The notes: generated by a model from the sequence alone, not told the origin. A stretch of 49,284 bases of DNA from Gnomoniopsis sp. IMI 355080 (GCA_027946555.1 JAPEVC010000255.1:1-49284); one strand, 5' to 3'. Shown: positions 32,887 through 46,298, counted from the first letter of the stretch. Made by a program: numbers and translations.

Positions 32887-33666
32887 GACTTTTCGAGGCG
32901 ACACCCAGAGTGAGGCGACACCCAGAGTCTGGCTGTGTGGTGGGAAAGTTGCAAGTCAAGGCTGCAAAGTCGTAGAGAAGACCTAGTCTATCCAAGAAGA
33001 GCGTTGAAAAAGAAAATCAGCACAACAGAGATGCCAATCCGAGCTTAATAAGAGCAATTTCAAGAGAGGTCAATATCATGCTATTCATTACCCACGCCCG
33101 TGTCTCTCTCTCATTAGGTTCGTATTAGCGGGCGGGCCGGCTCAACTCTTGACGTGGAGATCGAGTCAAGCGTCAAAACACAGCTTGAGTGGCAGTCACA
33201 TGGGTGGCTCGCGTGCTGCTGGTGGTTTATGCAGGAAAACACTAACAAGTGGGAGAGCTTACAAAGTACGCTGCAGTTGTCGACTTGAGTGAGCCCGAGG
33301 TGGTCACGAATGAGAACGCTTGGAACCACGACGCGCCCTCGCTGTACTATTTCCCAGACGTTGCAGGCTGCAAATGGGCGGAGAGAGTCACAAATGCTCT
33401 GTGCATCAGCCCTAGGGAACTAAGCGAGTGTGAGTGACGGGTCCACGCGAGCTATTGGCACGTCACTTTCGAAGCTCCGGTTGGTGCAGAAATGTGGGAA
33501 CCGAATAAGTAGGTATGTGGGTGTGAAGGTTGAAGTGAGAGGGCGTCCGGAAGGTATAGATCGATATTGGTATTGTGTACTGCTGTGTCCTTGGCGAGTT
33601 GGTCGCTGGGTGCTCGTCCGGTCGGGTCACAAAGGTCTACAGACACGGTGTGTGTGTGTGTGTGTA

Positions 33667-33701
<35 letters not shown>

Positions 33702-36388
33702 GTGTGTGTTGAGAGAGAGAGGCGCCGGTAAGGTGGAGCGATTATAGGAATAGAAGAAGTTGAACTACGCAGGTGAGGTCCGGGGTGGTGACGAGGATAG
33801 AAGGCTGAGATGAAGATAGCAGGTGACGAAGGTAACGTTTCTAGGGAGAGAGACGAGAGGCAGCAGCAGCCTGGGTCCACAAGTTTTCACTTGCACTACT
33901 ATGGTAGCTGCAATTGCACCCTGGTTCACTAAGACTGGCCTAATAAATTATCTGTCTGTGGAGCCGCTCACCTGCAGGGAGGTGCCAAGGTGCCAGCGAT
34001 TGGAATGACATGCATCCTGGGCGAGGGGGGGAACCGCGTAATACTATGTGAATTCGTTCGTTCGGTACTCGACTGAAGGTTACCTGCGTGACCTTATGAT
34101 TTATGATAATAAGGTTGTCTGCCAGCCCGGAAAACTTGTCACACAAGTTCACGCACACTGGCACACAAGTACCTTTGCCTTCCACGAGGACGAGGTCTTC
34201 AATGATAACCTTATGATCAACGCCTCCTACCTCATCATTTCTAATCGTACCTATTAATTGTATCTAAATCCAATCCCGTCCCGAATAACACAAGATCTGC
34301 GGAATGGCCCCGGTTTCTCATTTCGCACTTGCCCGTTTGGTACTTTGGCAAATCGATATTTTGGGACTTGATATATCATTTCTGAAATTGCTGCAATATC
34401 GACCAACCCGGCCTTCACGCGTCGAGCCGCGAAGATCCAGGCCATCAACCCCAGGCTGACAGCCCACCCATCACCTGTCACGAATAAGCTAACAAGCCTA
34501 TCGAGAAAATGACGCTTGATATCGCGCTCGTCTCCCTCGCCCGTACCTTATCTCTCCGGTTGCCACTACTCACTGCTACATACTGTAGCGGCATGCGATC
34601 GTCCTTTTAAGTAAATACATCACAACCCGCCTCCCTCCGTTGCGATGAAACGCTCTGATAATTGTTCTCCGTCCCCACGCCCCCGGCCACTCTGCACATG
34701 GCAGTCAAGGGTGACAGCCGCCGCAGTGGGTCCCCCGGAGGTTTCCTAGGCTTGCCAGTCTTATCAACCGGATATTGCAAACCATCAATAAAATTTATCC
34801 AGCGTTCGAATTGAGCGATAACCGCCGTTATCGGATATGAGCGACTCGATAGCCATCACGAAGATCATAACTCAGTCTGCCATAAGGTTATTGTTGTTAA
34901 TTGGCGAGATTGAATTTGCCTGTTTGGCTCCCGCTGCCGGATGTGTCTCCCGGCTTCCGAGCCTCGACTTCAAGATTGTTGAGGAGTCCTGCATACAGAA
35001 AAACCAAAGGCTTCGGGGTCAATGCAAGACCTTCAACATCCTGCAGGACTTCGCCGTTGGACCTAGCGAGTCATCGACGACGTCAAATTTGCGAAGTGGG
35101 ATAGACTAGCATGGCCTGTCAAAGGACCATGTTCTGCAATACTGAACCTTCATTGGCCCGTCAATCGCTTCGAGCCTCAAGTCGAGTCTGACAAAGGAAG
35201 CCACGTCTGATGAGTACTACACTCTTACGCCCGAGGGATCACTTTTCACTTTCAGGTTTTTTTCTGATTCTCGAGAGGATCAACCGTGAACATGAACATG
35301 AACTTGAATTACGGAGATTTCCTTGGCTGGGCGCGACACTCAGCTCTTGACCTGGAACCTGCTCCTGCGTTTCGACGGCAGAGAAGCCGAACACGCCGAG
35401 CAGACCTCCGGTTTGACCCATGGCCTTGACACCATGTTGCGTGCCCTTTATTTTGGTGTTGCAGCTGGCTGAGATCTCAGAGCCACATTTTTATTCACGT
35501 CGTCAGCAAATAGCGCGCCTATTGTGCGCATTTGCCGTGGCCGCCAGAGATATTCAGGGCGACTTCAAGCATGTCAAGAGGTTGTCGAGCAAGTCCAAAG
35601 GCAGTCTTCACGCTCAAACACATAATGACGCTGCTCATGTAGTTGGACTGGTTCCGGGCACACTGGCCTTTACTGAGCCTCTAGCATGCCTCCTATGGTG
35701 CGGTAGTGAAGCTCAGCCCAACAAGCCTTGACCCAACAGCCTCGTGAGATCTTCGAGAGCATTTGGCGGCAATATGCGTCAACCGCGCCTTTTTCTCGGT
35801 AGTGAATGTTTTGTTTCCTAGAGGGTCAAATGGAGAATGGGCTACACACAGTAGGCCAGGCGCGAAAAAAAAAGGTATAACAAAAAGGTCCCGCGGTCGT
35901 CAAACATCACGCCCGATGAGGGAATGAGGTTTGCCTTCTTGATTGGTTAAGAGTTTCGTTCCTCGAATTACGACACTAGAATATAGGAGACAACAGCCTA
36001 CCTAGGTAAACAGTGCTTTGGCACACGGGTCATCGTTGTCATCGTCGACTCATCCTGTCGCGCAACAAGATTGTTCCACATCAAAACGCCTGTGACCTCC
36101 ATCACGCCGCATATCTGCCTAGCAAGCGCTGCGGTATGTCGAAGGATTTCCTACTTCTAGACTATCCTCTAATCCCAGATATCGGCAGGGTGTATCGGCG
36201 CGGCTTTAGTATCTGACTGCAGCTTAGCGGATTTCAACCCCTCAAACATGGGTATCGCGAGGGGTTATAAATTAGTATTGTCAGCACTGTGTTATCAGTT
36301 CGCTGTCCTGAAAGACAGCACGTTACCTAGGTAGTCAGTAAGTGGTGTACGAATTTTGGAAAGCCCTGGACCTTCGAGACACATCATT
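32887..36388. other. Gene-poor interval of 3.5 kb
   Basis: The left part is the kinase promoter and leader. A GT microsatellite lies at 33648-33720. ACCTAGGT-like motifs are at 35997-36009 and 36323-36334, the latter about 60 bases before the next gene. A 47-codon open stretch at 35067-35207 (plus, containing VKFAKWDRLAWPVKG) sits directly after CTAG and could be an isolated exon or relic. I see nothing else that I can support. Confidence 0.45.
33648..33720. repeat. GT/TG microsatellite with GA tail
   Basis: A TG dinucleotide tract interrupted by several TATG units and followed by a short GA run, about 70 bases. It makes a run of VCVCVC-type codons in one frame, which explains the long frame at 33430-33747; that frame is not a gene. 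Confidence 0.9.
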
Positions 36389-37515
36389 ATGGACACCATT
36401 CAGTATGGAGCCTTGTAAGTCTTGATACACCGATCTTTGTGATACATGGACGCCGTGAACACCTCATCTCAGCCTGGCTAATAACTGCCAGTAGTCTTCC
36501 AACCGCCACCTATTCCATAGCAAATCAGCTCGGCTTCTTTTCAGCCAATAAACTCAATGTGGTCTACAACCAAGTCGCCTCAAGCCCTGCTGCCTTCACC
36601 TCGCTCTTTGCCGGAGACTACGACATCCTAACCGCAACCTTCGACAATTCTCTCAACTACCGATTCAACCTAAACGAGAGCGTGACAGTCCTCGGTCAAC
36701 TCGACCAAGGCCCTGACCTTGTCATCGCCTCTGTGCCTTCCATCACCAATGCCTCACAACTGCAGGGCAAATCACTCATGGTGGATTCCGCCACAAGTGG
36801 ATACTCCTATTTGCTGCAATATGTCTTGTCAACCTTCGGCCTAACGTTTGCCGATGAGGATTTCGGATTTCAGGTCGTCGGTGGGACGGCCACTCGATAC
36901 TCGTACTTGATTGAGGGCACTCTTCCAAACGGAAGCGACGTATATGCCACGATCTTGGCTTATCCCTTGACAATCCAAGGGGAAGCCCTTCCTGCAGGGA
37001 CAGCACCCAATATACTAGCTCGGATCTCGGATTACATCGCACCCATCACTTCAAGCTCCTTCATGGTGCGGGAGTCTACACTTTCCAACAAGACTCAGAC
37101 CGATATTGTCACTCGGTTCGTGGCGTCCATGCTGGCCGCGAACAGGTTCCTGCACGAGCCACTTAGCGCAAATTGCTCGATCTCGGCCATCGCTGCGCAG
37201 CTCGGCGTCAGCGAAGACGTGGCGGCGCAAGATTATGCTTCGGCGACGAATTTGGTATCGGGTGAGGTATCGCTAGGTGGGAACTTCACAATCAATCTAG
37301 AGGGCGCGTTGAACGATGTTAGGGTCAGGGAGATTTTTGATGGGTTCAGTGGGCTACCGGCTGGATTTGATTTCGCGGGCGCGTTGCAGCCGGGAGAGGG
37401 GCAATTGGTCGACTACCTGGTGAGAGATGCTGCGGTGAGGTTATACGAAGAGAACAGAGCTGCTTGGAGCGGAAATTGTTCCAGGTCCCTTTCCAGTATC
37501 AGGAACCAAACTTGA
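36389..37515 (+). CDS. Periplasmic-binding-protein-like (NMT1/SsuA-type fold)
   Basis: Predicted protein of 349 residues. Exon 1 is 36389-36414 (26 bases), the intron 36415-36491 (77 bases, GTAAGT...CCAG), exon 2 36492-37515, in phase. The join gives TIQYGAFSLPTATYSIANQLGFF, the first beta strand and helix of the type-II substrate-binding fold. YDILTATFDNSLNY and LQGKSLMVDSATSGYSYLLQ are the corresponding ligand-pocket and second-lobe elements of NMT1/THI5/SsuA-like proteins. The bacterial relatives bring sulfonates, nitrate or pyrimidine precursors to ABC transporters; no transporter is next to this gene. Several N-glycosylation sequons suggest secretion, yet no signal peptide is visible at this start, so a further upstream exon is possible. 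The ligand is unknown. Confidence 0.75.
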
Positions 37516-40500
37516 CGATCTGGTAGTGATTGGCAGGATCAAGTAAGGAAAACCCAATCTTTTTCAGCATTCCGTATACGGCCACATTCAACTGTATATA
37601 AGTATTCCGGACTTGTCACTTATTTGGTCTGAGTATGTCATTGCTTGAACAATTGGCACCCAATGACATTGCGTTCTACCCAGGTAGCATACCTAAGTAC
37701 GGTGCAATCGGAGATGATCTACTCTGACAAAGTCTCCTTTACTCAAGCAAGAAGACCATCGAATTTCACAAATTGCCTCAACATCGTATCATGAAAAGTC
37801 AGTAGAAGCTAAGGTCGTCCTTCTATGTCGGTGTCACTCAATAAGACCTACTGAGGTAATCCTGCACATAGCTTTGAAACCTGACCAGAGCTTGATGCAG
37901 ATTGCCAGATTCCGAGTTCACAGACACAAACAGTTTCTTCATTATCAATGCTTCTTCCTTAGGACAGATTCGGCGAACGCGGTTGGGACTACTACCTATG
38001 GTTGCTTCCGGCGTTGCGCCCATCGACTATTCTCCGTCAAGTCTAACAGACTCGGCCTGAATTGGCCCTCGAGCTGCAACGTCAACTTTCTGAACGTGGA
38101 AATAGTCAGCCTGCGGAAACCACTCAGCGGGCAGATCAGTCCTCAACCCCAGGTTTAAGTGTTCTTCGCCTTCATTTTCTCAAATATAGTCGACAACTGA
38201 CGGTCGGGCTCGTGCGGTGTGACGTCTATTATACGAACCGCCGTCCTCGACGTATTATTGGAGATCCCTACTGCGATGGCACATGGTCGGACGCAAGAAG
38301 CATCCACAACAATGCGGAGGCCTTTGCTCTCCATATCACGGGTATTCTTATGATTGGAGTCTGCTTTACGCCTGTTGATCATGAGATAGTCACAGCCGGA
38401 GACCCACAAGTACCAGAATGCCGAAGGAAGCGAAGGAGGCAATTTTTCAGTGGCTGGTCTGCGCTGCTAGATAAGTCATCTCAGTAGTACAACCTTCCGC
38501 ACCTCCACAAAGTGAAGTGAAGCTTGTAGATGACATAGGCCTTGATGCTTACCTGAGTTCGCGCATTTTCTACCAAGTCTGAATTTTGGAAAGTTTGCCT
38601 AGTTGACAGAAAGATGTGACATGCTCAAGTGAGAGGCCAGTGTACAAAATATTGATTACAGGTGGATATCAGCTCTATCTATCGCGAAGGAGGGAAACGG
38701 ATGCTTATACAGGCACTGATGACAACCTACTGTTTAGCTCTTTCTGTATTGACACAAAGGTCTCTGCATCCAGTCCAGCCATGATCACCACACACAGACA
38801 AAGGGCCCTTTGACTTACCTTTTATACTGAGCCAGGGATCAATAATACCTTTGTGCACGGGTACTTTTGGAGTGAAAACGCTTCACCAGTCTGGGACCGG
38901 CGTAGAGACCTCAAAATGTGGATACCATCTGCGAGCAGCGAACTCCCTGAGTGCAATCAAAGGGCTGGAGTAATAGCCAGCAGTGACCGATGCACGCTCT
39001 CTACCATTGAATGCGTTTTACTGAAAGAATCCTGGTAGAATCTAGTCTCATCTGATGGAATTCGAGGACTCTTCAAGTAAATTTGGGTAACGCAAGTCGT
39101 CCGGAGCTCCGTCGGGGCCCGGCCCGGAGCGAAGTGGGTCCTCGTTCGGAGTTGGGGGCCAAAGAAAGCCGAGTAAGGCCGCATCGACCCTTGACGATCT
39201 TGAAACTCGAGGCAATCCCAGATCTCCAAATTAATTGTTCACCCAGTTAAGAATTACCCAGGTAAAAATGAAGTATATCTGGCTCTGACTCGGTTTCGTC
39301 CCGATAAAACCGAGGCTCCGTGCATAGTACCGAACGAGCAATTTTCTCTGCCGAACCCAGGACCAACTTGCAACGTTCTTTGTAACCTTTCGGATAAGAT
39401 CTCGATCCAAAGAAGGAAAGTGATTGAGAAACATCTCGGCGACCTTGGGCCATTGGCATATCTTGGGCCGACTTCAAAACAGCATCCGATCGATGATTCA
39501 CATGATCATAGTTCCGTCCGACCTAGGTACTACAGGTATTGAGGCACCGATTTCAACAACCGCCGCGTGTCTCGGCGTATACTCCACTGCATACATACCC
39601 TAACGTACTCGCGCATTTTCAGAAATTTGGTACGCTTTGATCTTGGATAAGACCAAACCACACCGGCAAAGCATATGTCCATACTCGACCTTCGTCTTTA
39701 CATTGCAGTGGGCTGACATCTCATCAAAACCAAACTCAGCCTCGCACGTCCGCCCAGGACTCGGCATCAACTCTACTGCAACCCCACTAACTTCTCACAA
39801 TTCTCAAGAGTACATGATGTACTTGAGACCATGGATACGGATCACGGCGCCCCGCAATGCCCAAGATGGCCTGGGAGATCAAACTTTCTGGGCCAATCAG
39901 CCGTGCGGGAGACTCAAACGTCCCCCAAAATCGGGCTATATGAATATTCATGAATTGAGTCTCATAGCCTCCTTGCTGGTGCCTGTGGAAACGGTTCCAT
40001 TGTAAGCCTCCCTCCAGCGGAAAGCCGCGGGAGCGATCTTGACAGAGCGCGGCAATCGGGGACTGGCTCGGTTTCCGCCTATCGCGGTCGCCTTTTGGGT
40101 TCACCTGTTGAGGCCGCCTGCCGAGGGCCGCGACGCGAGGTCGATTGGCACTGGATATCTGTGCCAAGGCTGACAGCGGCATCTTCGGCTTTGTGAATGG
40201 AGGCTGGTCTGGACTCGAAAAGTTCTCTGCTAGTGGAACCTTATCGTTACCATCAAAGTCAGCAAAGGAAGTAGCAAGAGCGTTTTGTGGGCTATACCTG
40301 ATCAAAAATTTGTCCCGGCAGCGCGCCGGGGGAGGAAGTCTCCGGGACCGAAATGCCGGATGCGGCAGAACCAGCAAGCCGGATCAAAGTGTTCCAGATG
40401 CCGTCCACGCCCCTAAAATAGTCGAGGTTGTCCGGTCCACCATCACTTACTGCCTTGACGATGCAATATTCATCATCTTTGGCACCGAAGCAAATATGGC

Positions 40501-42926
40501 TTACCTCTTCGCCACTCCACAACGGACCCTTGGCGCGTGCTAAGCCACTGTTGATTGCCAGGCAGCGGTCGGACTATCAAGTACGGGAACGGAGTACGCC
40601 CGTTCTGGTGTCATAGCCCTGCAGCTACTAACGTCGCTCGCATTTCCGCAGTCACGCGTACTCGGCCGTCGAAGTATAGTAGACATAGTGGCGAAGTACC
40701 AAGATACAGTACCTAGAGACAGAAGGGCGGAAAACATGACCATCTCGTGATTCTATCCCGAGTTGAGCATCCACGGGAGAGATCGGGCAGGAGATCGGGG
40801 GGAGGCGAGAGTATGTATTGTACTGTCATCTAGTATTGCATACTATCTGGTCTTGGCTGTTAGCATGGTCGATGATCCTGGGTTGGTGATGTCTGGGAAA
40901 GGCGGAGGCCCACGAGAACATAGTTCTCGTCACAGAATCGATGAAAGCTAACAATTGACACGAGCTCTGACATGAAATATATCTCGGACACACCTACGTA
41001 GAAATCGAAAGCATCTCACAATGAAGCAGATGCCGGACCGCCCCCGCCCTCTGATGCAGGCAGTTCTGCTATGATGGGAGCTTCAAAGCATTGTATTGTA
41101 GAAGAAATATCACGCCATGCTTAATTGCTCCGCCTGAGTCAAGACTGTAACCTCAATTATTTGCAGCCTCAAAATCGAGGGACAAGCTCTCTGAGCTAGC
41201 AAAAAGGTAATTTCCGATTTTGGATCTGGTGTGAAGCGCCAAGCGAGTCCGGTCACCTCCTCGAATGTGCTCCTGTCCGTCGACAGCCGTTTAGCTGTTG
41301 CATGCCTTAGGCCTCTTGGCAGCGAAATAATTGCATACTCCTTAAAGGTATTGCTTCGTACAGATTGCTCCAATTCTCGATGGGAAAGGAGATTCATGCA
41401 TGGCACCATACTTTGGACGACAGCCACGTTTTGCTCAACCTGCCACTCGGCACTTGCCGTCGAGGAACGAAACACCAATAATACTCAGGAAATCACTCAT
41501 GCATGAACGCCTTTGGGCCTCAAGATAGAGTTTGGCTCGGGTCAGCACGGGTTCGTTGTGTTCGCTTATGGCTTGAGTATGTCCACTTTTGTCAATTGAG
41601 CAGATGTCGGAAACAAAGTGCCAGATTACCGACGGCGCAGAGGACCCTGATGTTTCGGCAGGTACCAATTTTAGCGATTCGCAAGGCTGCGACTGGGGGG
41701 AAATCAGACTGCTTGACTCGATGCTACGTGCCCGAACGCAGAGTAGTGTCACAGAATGAGTGTACCCACGGTATAAAGCCAGAGAAAAAAAAGGACCCTG
41801 AGGGGTTGAGGGAACCATGAATTATTTTAAAATTTTGAATCAGTCGGGAAAAGCGGAGGATCTGATGACTTGACTCGAGTGATTATCATGGCATTGCAAC
41901 CCTGAGATGGCTGTGCCACGAGCTAGAGCCACGTTTCGAAGGTGCAAAGAATATTCGCAGACTGTTGCAATGAACGAGGCTCTACTAGGATATCGGGTCC
42001 AAAGGCTCGGGAGACTTCTCTTCGGCCCGTGATCTTGACCGTGCGCAATCGGCGATGTGACTTTTTGGATGCCGTTTTTGTGACAGGAACGCCCGACGTG
42101 TGCTCCTATGGGTAATGATGCGGCCATTGCAGTCGTTGTCTAGTGAACGGCGCTGCGACGACGCTCTGAGGATGATACTGACAAATACCAGGGCTGTGGT
42201 TGACCAGACGACTGATGCACACCTAGGTATGTAATCATCAGAGACTCGGGACTCGCTAACGATCAGTAGAAGCTGCTGTTGCTAGAGCTAACATAGTAGT
42301 GATGATGAGCTTGGGACGACAAGCACGCTTTAAACTTGAGATGTGCCCTAGTGCGTGTTCCGTGACGACTGCCAATATGTAGCTCGCGTGCTGCGGATGC
42401 ACTGACGTTGTTAATCGATCGAACACATTTTCAGCTTGGAGGAAAGGGGATGATGGTCATGCCAGAGGCTAAGCGTGGATAAGAGCCATCGAATTCTCGA
42501 TGTCCTGACGCTCTGATTTTCTGACTAGCACCCATACGATAGACATGTTGCCAGATTGCCAAACATTCGGAGTATCAGGAATTCTGAATCTTGGTAGTAA
42601 AAGCTCTCCCGGCTGCTGGGTAAACTACCCCCTACCTAACTAGGTACTCATTTGCCGCACGGCTGCGTTGGCTTGGGTGCTGGATCTTGACATTCGCAGC
42701 ACATCGGGAGGGCAATAGTTCCCCGTGGTCTCTAGTGCTGCCGTAGCGTCAACTGTTAGGCCTGTTTGTTGGGACCACTGACGAGTAGAAGTACTTGTTG
42801 GACCAAACTCGCACTTCTGGGGTTGCGCTGCGAAACGTGCTTGAGCCGCTGAATACAAGTTTGATCAGGCGTTGGCCGCTGCCATGACATGCTGATGCCG
42901 GCGTGCTTCCAGACTGATGGGCTGGA

Positions 42927-42980
42927 AGGGCCTTATTGTAGGGCCTTTTTGTAGGGCCTTGGAAGGGCCTTGGAAGGCCA
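42927..42980. repeat. Short tandem AGGGCCTT repeat
   Basis: AGGGCCTT occurs at 42927, 42940, 42953 and 42964, plus a partial AAGGCC copy at 42974. Start-to-start spacing is 13, 13 and 11 bases. The core GGGCC/AAGGCCTT-like symmetry could form hairpins. Confidence 0.8.
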
Positions 42981-45899
42981 AGTTGAAATTCAAGGCATGG
43001 GCGCGTGCACTCTCGCCTTGCCCATGTTAAAATACGCTGCCTGATCAGCGTGATTGGCTGCACCTGAGGGTGACATATAGAGAGTACTGCGAAGGCAATG
43101 TCGCCGCACCCCAAGCCCGGACACAAGTTTCCATATAAAAGTGGTTTGTGACTCCGCAATAGGGCTGCTATTGGGCATACGCTAGTACCTCAGTACCCAG
43201 GTTGTGCTATCTTCAAGCTGGGTCGCATCGTCGCCATCGTGCCTCTGCAGCGGGATCGTTTAGAAAAGAACAGCTGCCACTCACTACTTCCTTGAACTTT
43301 TCAAGCTCATCGCTTCGAAACTTCGGATACATGTTCTGGGCCATCACAACCATGCAGTATGGCTTTGATGTCGACCCGCCAAGCTACTGATTTATTCATC
43401 TATCGAAATGGTGTCTTGTTGAGGATGTAGCATGGGAAACGCGCAAAACCCTCCGGAGTACCACGCGGTCCGCACTCTCAGGAGCCACGCGCGCTTCTAC
43501 CATCTCGATCGATCCTGCTAACAATTAGGCGTGGCGCACATGACGACCGGACATTGTGCTCGACTTCCCGCAGCCCACAGCATCCCAGAACGCAGCTTTC
43601 CTGCGGAGCACCTCGATCTCAACCCGCCTATACCTCACATCTTGGACACTACGGGTATACCTCAAATGGTACCAAGGTCGCTGATCCTGATGCCATCGCA
43701 GGCAGAAACGACTGGAGCCTTCATTTCATAGGTGCGTGAATACCTAAGAAAGACGCCAGGGCACCAGGACAACTAAGCAAATCCCCCGCAACTAAGCCTA
43801 ATCCCGAAGCGCAACGCAGAGGTTTTATCTCACAAGCTTGGATCGAGATCTAGGTTTTGTATCTAAGAACGAATACGCCGATCATCCGACGACGCCTTCT
43901 AGCGTCGCCCAATACCTTCTTCGACTGCGTACTTCATATTCCGGCCACACGGTTAAAACCGAAGTCCGGCGATGCGCTGAATTGCTTTAATGAAGAGCCT
44001 ACCAAGCCGGCAAGGCTGAGCCTTGCCCAAACAAGCCAAGTTGCTACCGGGCAGCACGTCTTGCCATTTTCTAAGACACTTGTAGGAATGCATTTTATCA
44101 CCATTGCATGCTGATAACGAGGTGCGGCTTGTCGGCCTGTAAGCTGGTCTCTGTTAAGTGCCTGTCAAACGCCTGCAGCTTGTGTACCTCGGCCTCAGGT
44201 GAATGGCCTGTCAACATCGCCTCTAACATGCCACGTCCTTCGTCTGAACTGTCTAGACTTCAAGATGTGCTGATCGTTGCCAGTCGAGGCACTGTATGCC
44301 TGCTTAAGAGCCTTGTCTCTGCAGAAAGCCACGGCACAGATTCGCACACGTACAGATGTAAGGGGTTTGCGAATCTCAGGGTGGACTCATCCAGACTTTT
44401 CCAGCACCTCCCTGTGCGCCGTGCGGGATATAGCATATGCAGCCTCTCCAGATTCCCCACCGTTTCATGCGAGACGACCGCCCACCCCAAATTTACAGTG
44501 GGCTCTCACTCACAGTCAGCCCATCGGCCAGAACATCTCGCACCCAAAGATTCTCCACGGTTCTCCTACTTGCGAGCGACGAGCGAGGCCGGTGCATACC
44601 TTGATCCTCACGCCGGGGCTTCCGGAATCGCCTCGCTTCCCCGGACTGGGAACGCACTTCGCATCAGGGGAAGTCCCCTATGTATTCCGTACTCGGCATT
44701 CTGACATGTCTCACCCGACGACGAGATAATCCTGGACCTCCTGCCCAGTCAGCTTCGGATAGAGTCAAATTGTGGAAGCCAATTTTGCTCTGATGTGTGT
44801 GTGTGCACGTTTGTATGTACGGCACGGTTTCCAGATTGCCAGGTCCACCAGTTCAAGCAACTTGCTCGGGCTCCCCGCTGCGACTTTGGTCAGGAATCAA
44901 CCCTGCGGCGGCCTCGGCGTCCACCACAACCTAGCTGACGCGCCTGCGCGAGAATAATGCGACGAAGCGCTGCCTGGCGACTCTGACTCTGACTCAAAGG
45001 GATAGCGTGCTCGGCTCAATATAGAATCACCTTAGCCAAGAGTCAAAATTGAATACTGCAGCATGTCTGCGTGTGTGCTGATTGGGACCCAGCGAAACTC
45101 GGGATCTGTCAAGGTTGTGATTCGGTCTCTGTATCTATGCGAGACTCCAGACCGTCGTACGCAAGCACCGCACCGTTGTCCCGTGCAAAACCAGAGTTAA
45201 GCATACTTGCCTTGCGCTTTTGTTTCGCCCAAACGTGAAACTGTGGTTCTTCCGTTTTGGTTACGCGGTCGGGAAAGGCCCTTTTTTCTCCATGCAACAG
45301 CTAGACGACAGCCGCCCATATTTCCCTTCAATTAGTTTGTCGCACTCCGAGCTCCCGCGGTTAATTGCAGTGAGGGCCAGAGCAAGCATCATCCTTTGCA
45401 AGATGCCTGGGAAACACTTTGCGTGAGGGAACACTCTGGAATTGCATGGGGTGAAGGGTGGGTAGGGGCAGCATGAAATGTCAAAGGACCACTTTTGGAC
45501 CGGCAACACAGTACAACTACTATGTATGTAGACTCCCTCATTCTCGAGCGGTCCAGACCTGTCGCACGGAGGGCGGACAAAGTCGAAGGATCCGCACAGG
45601 GCACAAAGTAGATATCACTGTCACTGTCGGGCTCCTGAACGACGAGTCTCCAGCCACTCTGCAGACAAATTAGAATAAGCCTTCGCTATGCGGGTTGCCA
45701 GCGCAGCCGAATCGGAAATAGTAGCACAGGGAAACGTGTCTGAGGTAGACGCCCCTGTTCAAAAGGCCTCATGATTGTTTAGACCCGATAAATGCATATT
45801 GGCTCCACCGGTACTGTACTATGTATTCCCTCGTTTGCAACGATGGTCCAGCCAGGGCCAGCTCCGCCCCCTTTGCTCCCTTTTCAAACGAGGCGCTTC

Positions 45900-45964
45900 G
45901 GTACGTACCCGTTCATGATGCGCCAAGAGGCGTTCTGCCCCAGGGATGTAGAGGTACGTACCCG
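45900..45964. repeat. Paired palindrome GGTACGTACC, 53 bases apart
   Basis: GGTACGTACCCG is present at 45900 and again at 45953. Its first ten bases are a perfect palindrome. The pair lies about 340-400 bases upstream of the small CxxC protein gene and could be a regulator site; there is no direct evidence of function. Confidence 0.6.
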
Positions 45965-46298
45965 CTGTACCTTGTACCAGGGAGTGCCAAGTTTGGTCAT
46001 TCGACTGCCGATCTCCCATGTTTTCAATCTGATCGGGATGTACGCCAAAACTCTCGATCCATAAGAACTCTCGTCCCCGCCCTCTCCCACACCTTCTTAC
46101 CCTACTGTTTCTCGCAGTTTCCAGAGACCACTGTTGTACCACGACTATACACGATCCGAGATCCGATCACACATATACCAACGGTGCCTGGCACCCAACG
46201 TACACACCGACTAGATCGACCTTCATTATCCTTCTCAACTCTACACCAGAGACGCCTTCACAGCAAAGCCAGGCAGGGCCAACCATCACACCTTCAAA

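Larger units (their letters stand above)
37516..46298. other. Gene desert of about 8.8 kb
   Basis: I find no gene that I can defend. Composition is close to the rest of the window, so it is not an obviously AT-rich mutated repeat block. Small features are CGGAGCTCCG palindrome at 39102, ACCTAGGTAC at 39521, ACCTAGGTAT at 42221, a CCTAACTAGGTA variant at 42632, the AGGGCCTT repeat (42927-42980) and two GGTACGTACC palindromes near 45900. Coding-looking but start-less or frame-broken stretches occur on the minus strand at 38442-38155, 40743-39787 and 41818-41110. None gave a family I recognise. Confidence 0.45.

Noticed and set aside
33430..33747. 105-codon frame
   Set aside because: Created by the GT microsatellite, which translates as repeated Val-Cys.
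39787..40743. Overlapping minus-strand frames that could be a spliced gene
   Set aside because: A GTATAG donor with a plausible intron exists, but the joined product showed no recognisable domain and the frames compete; not enough for a gene call.
43202..43390. Possible sugar-transporter first helix
   Set aside because: A short FWAITTMQYGFDVD stretch recalls the start of MFS transporters but is followed by a stop and by nothing similar; similarity too weak.
44108..44704. 198-codon plus-strand frame with many Cys and Ser
   Set aside because: TTG-type start and no domain; the Cys-rich beginning has no regular spacing.
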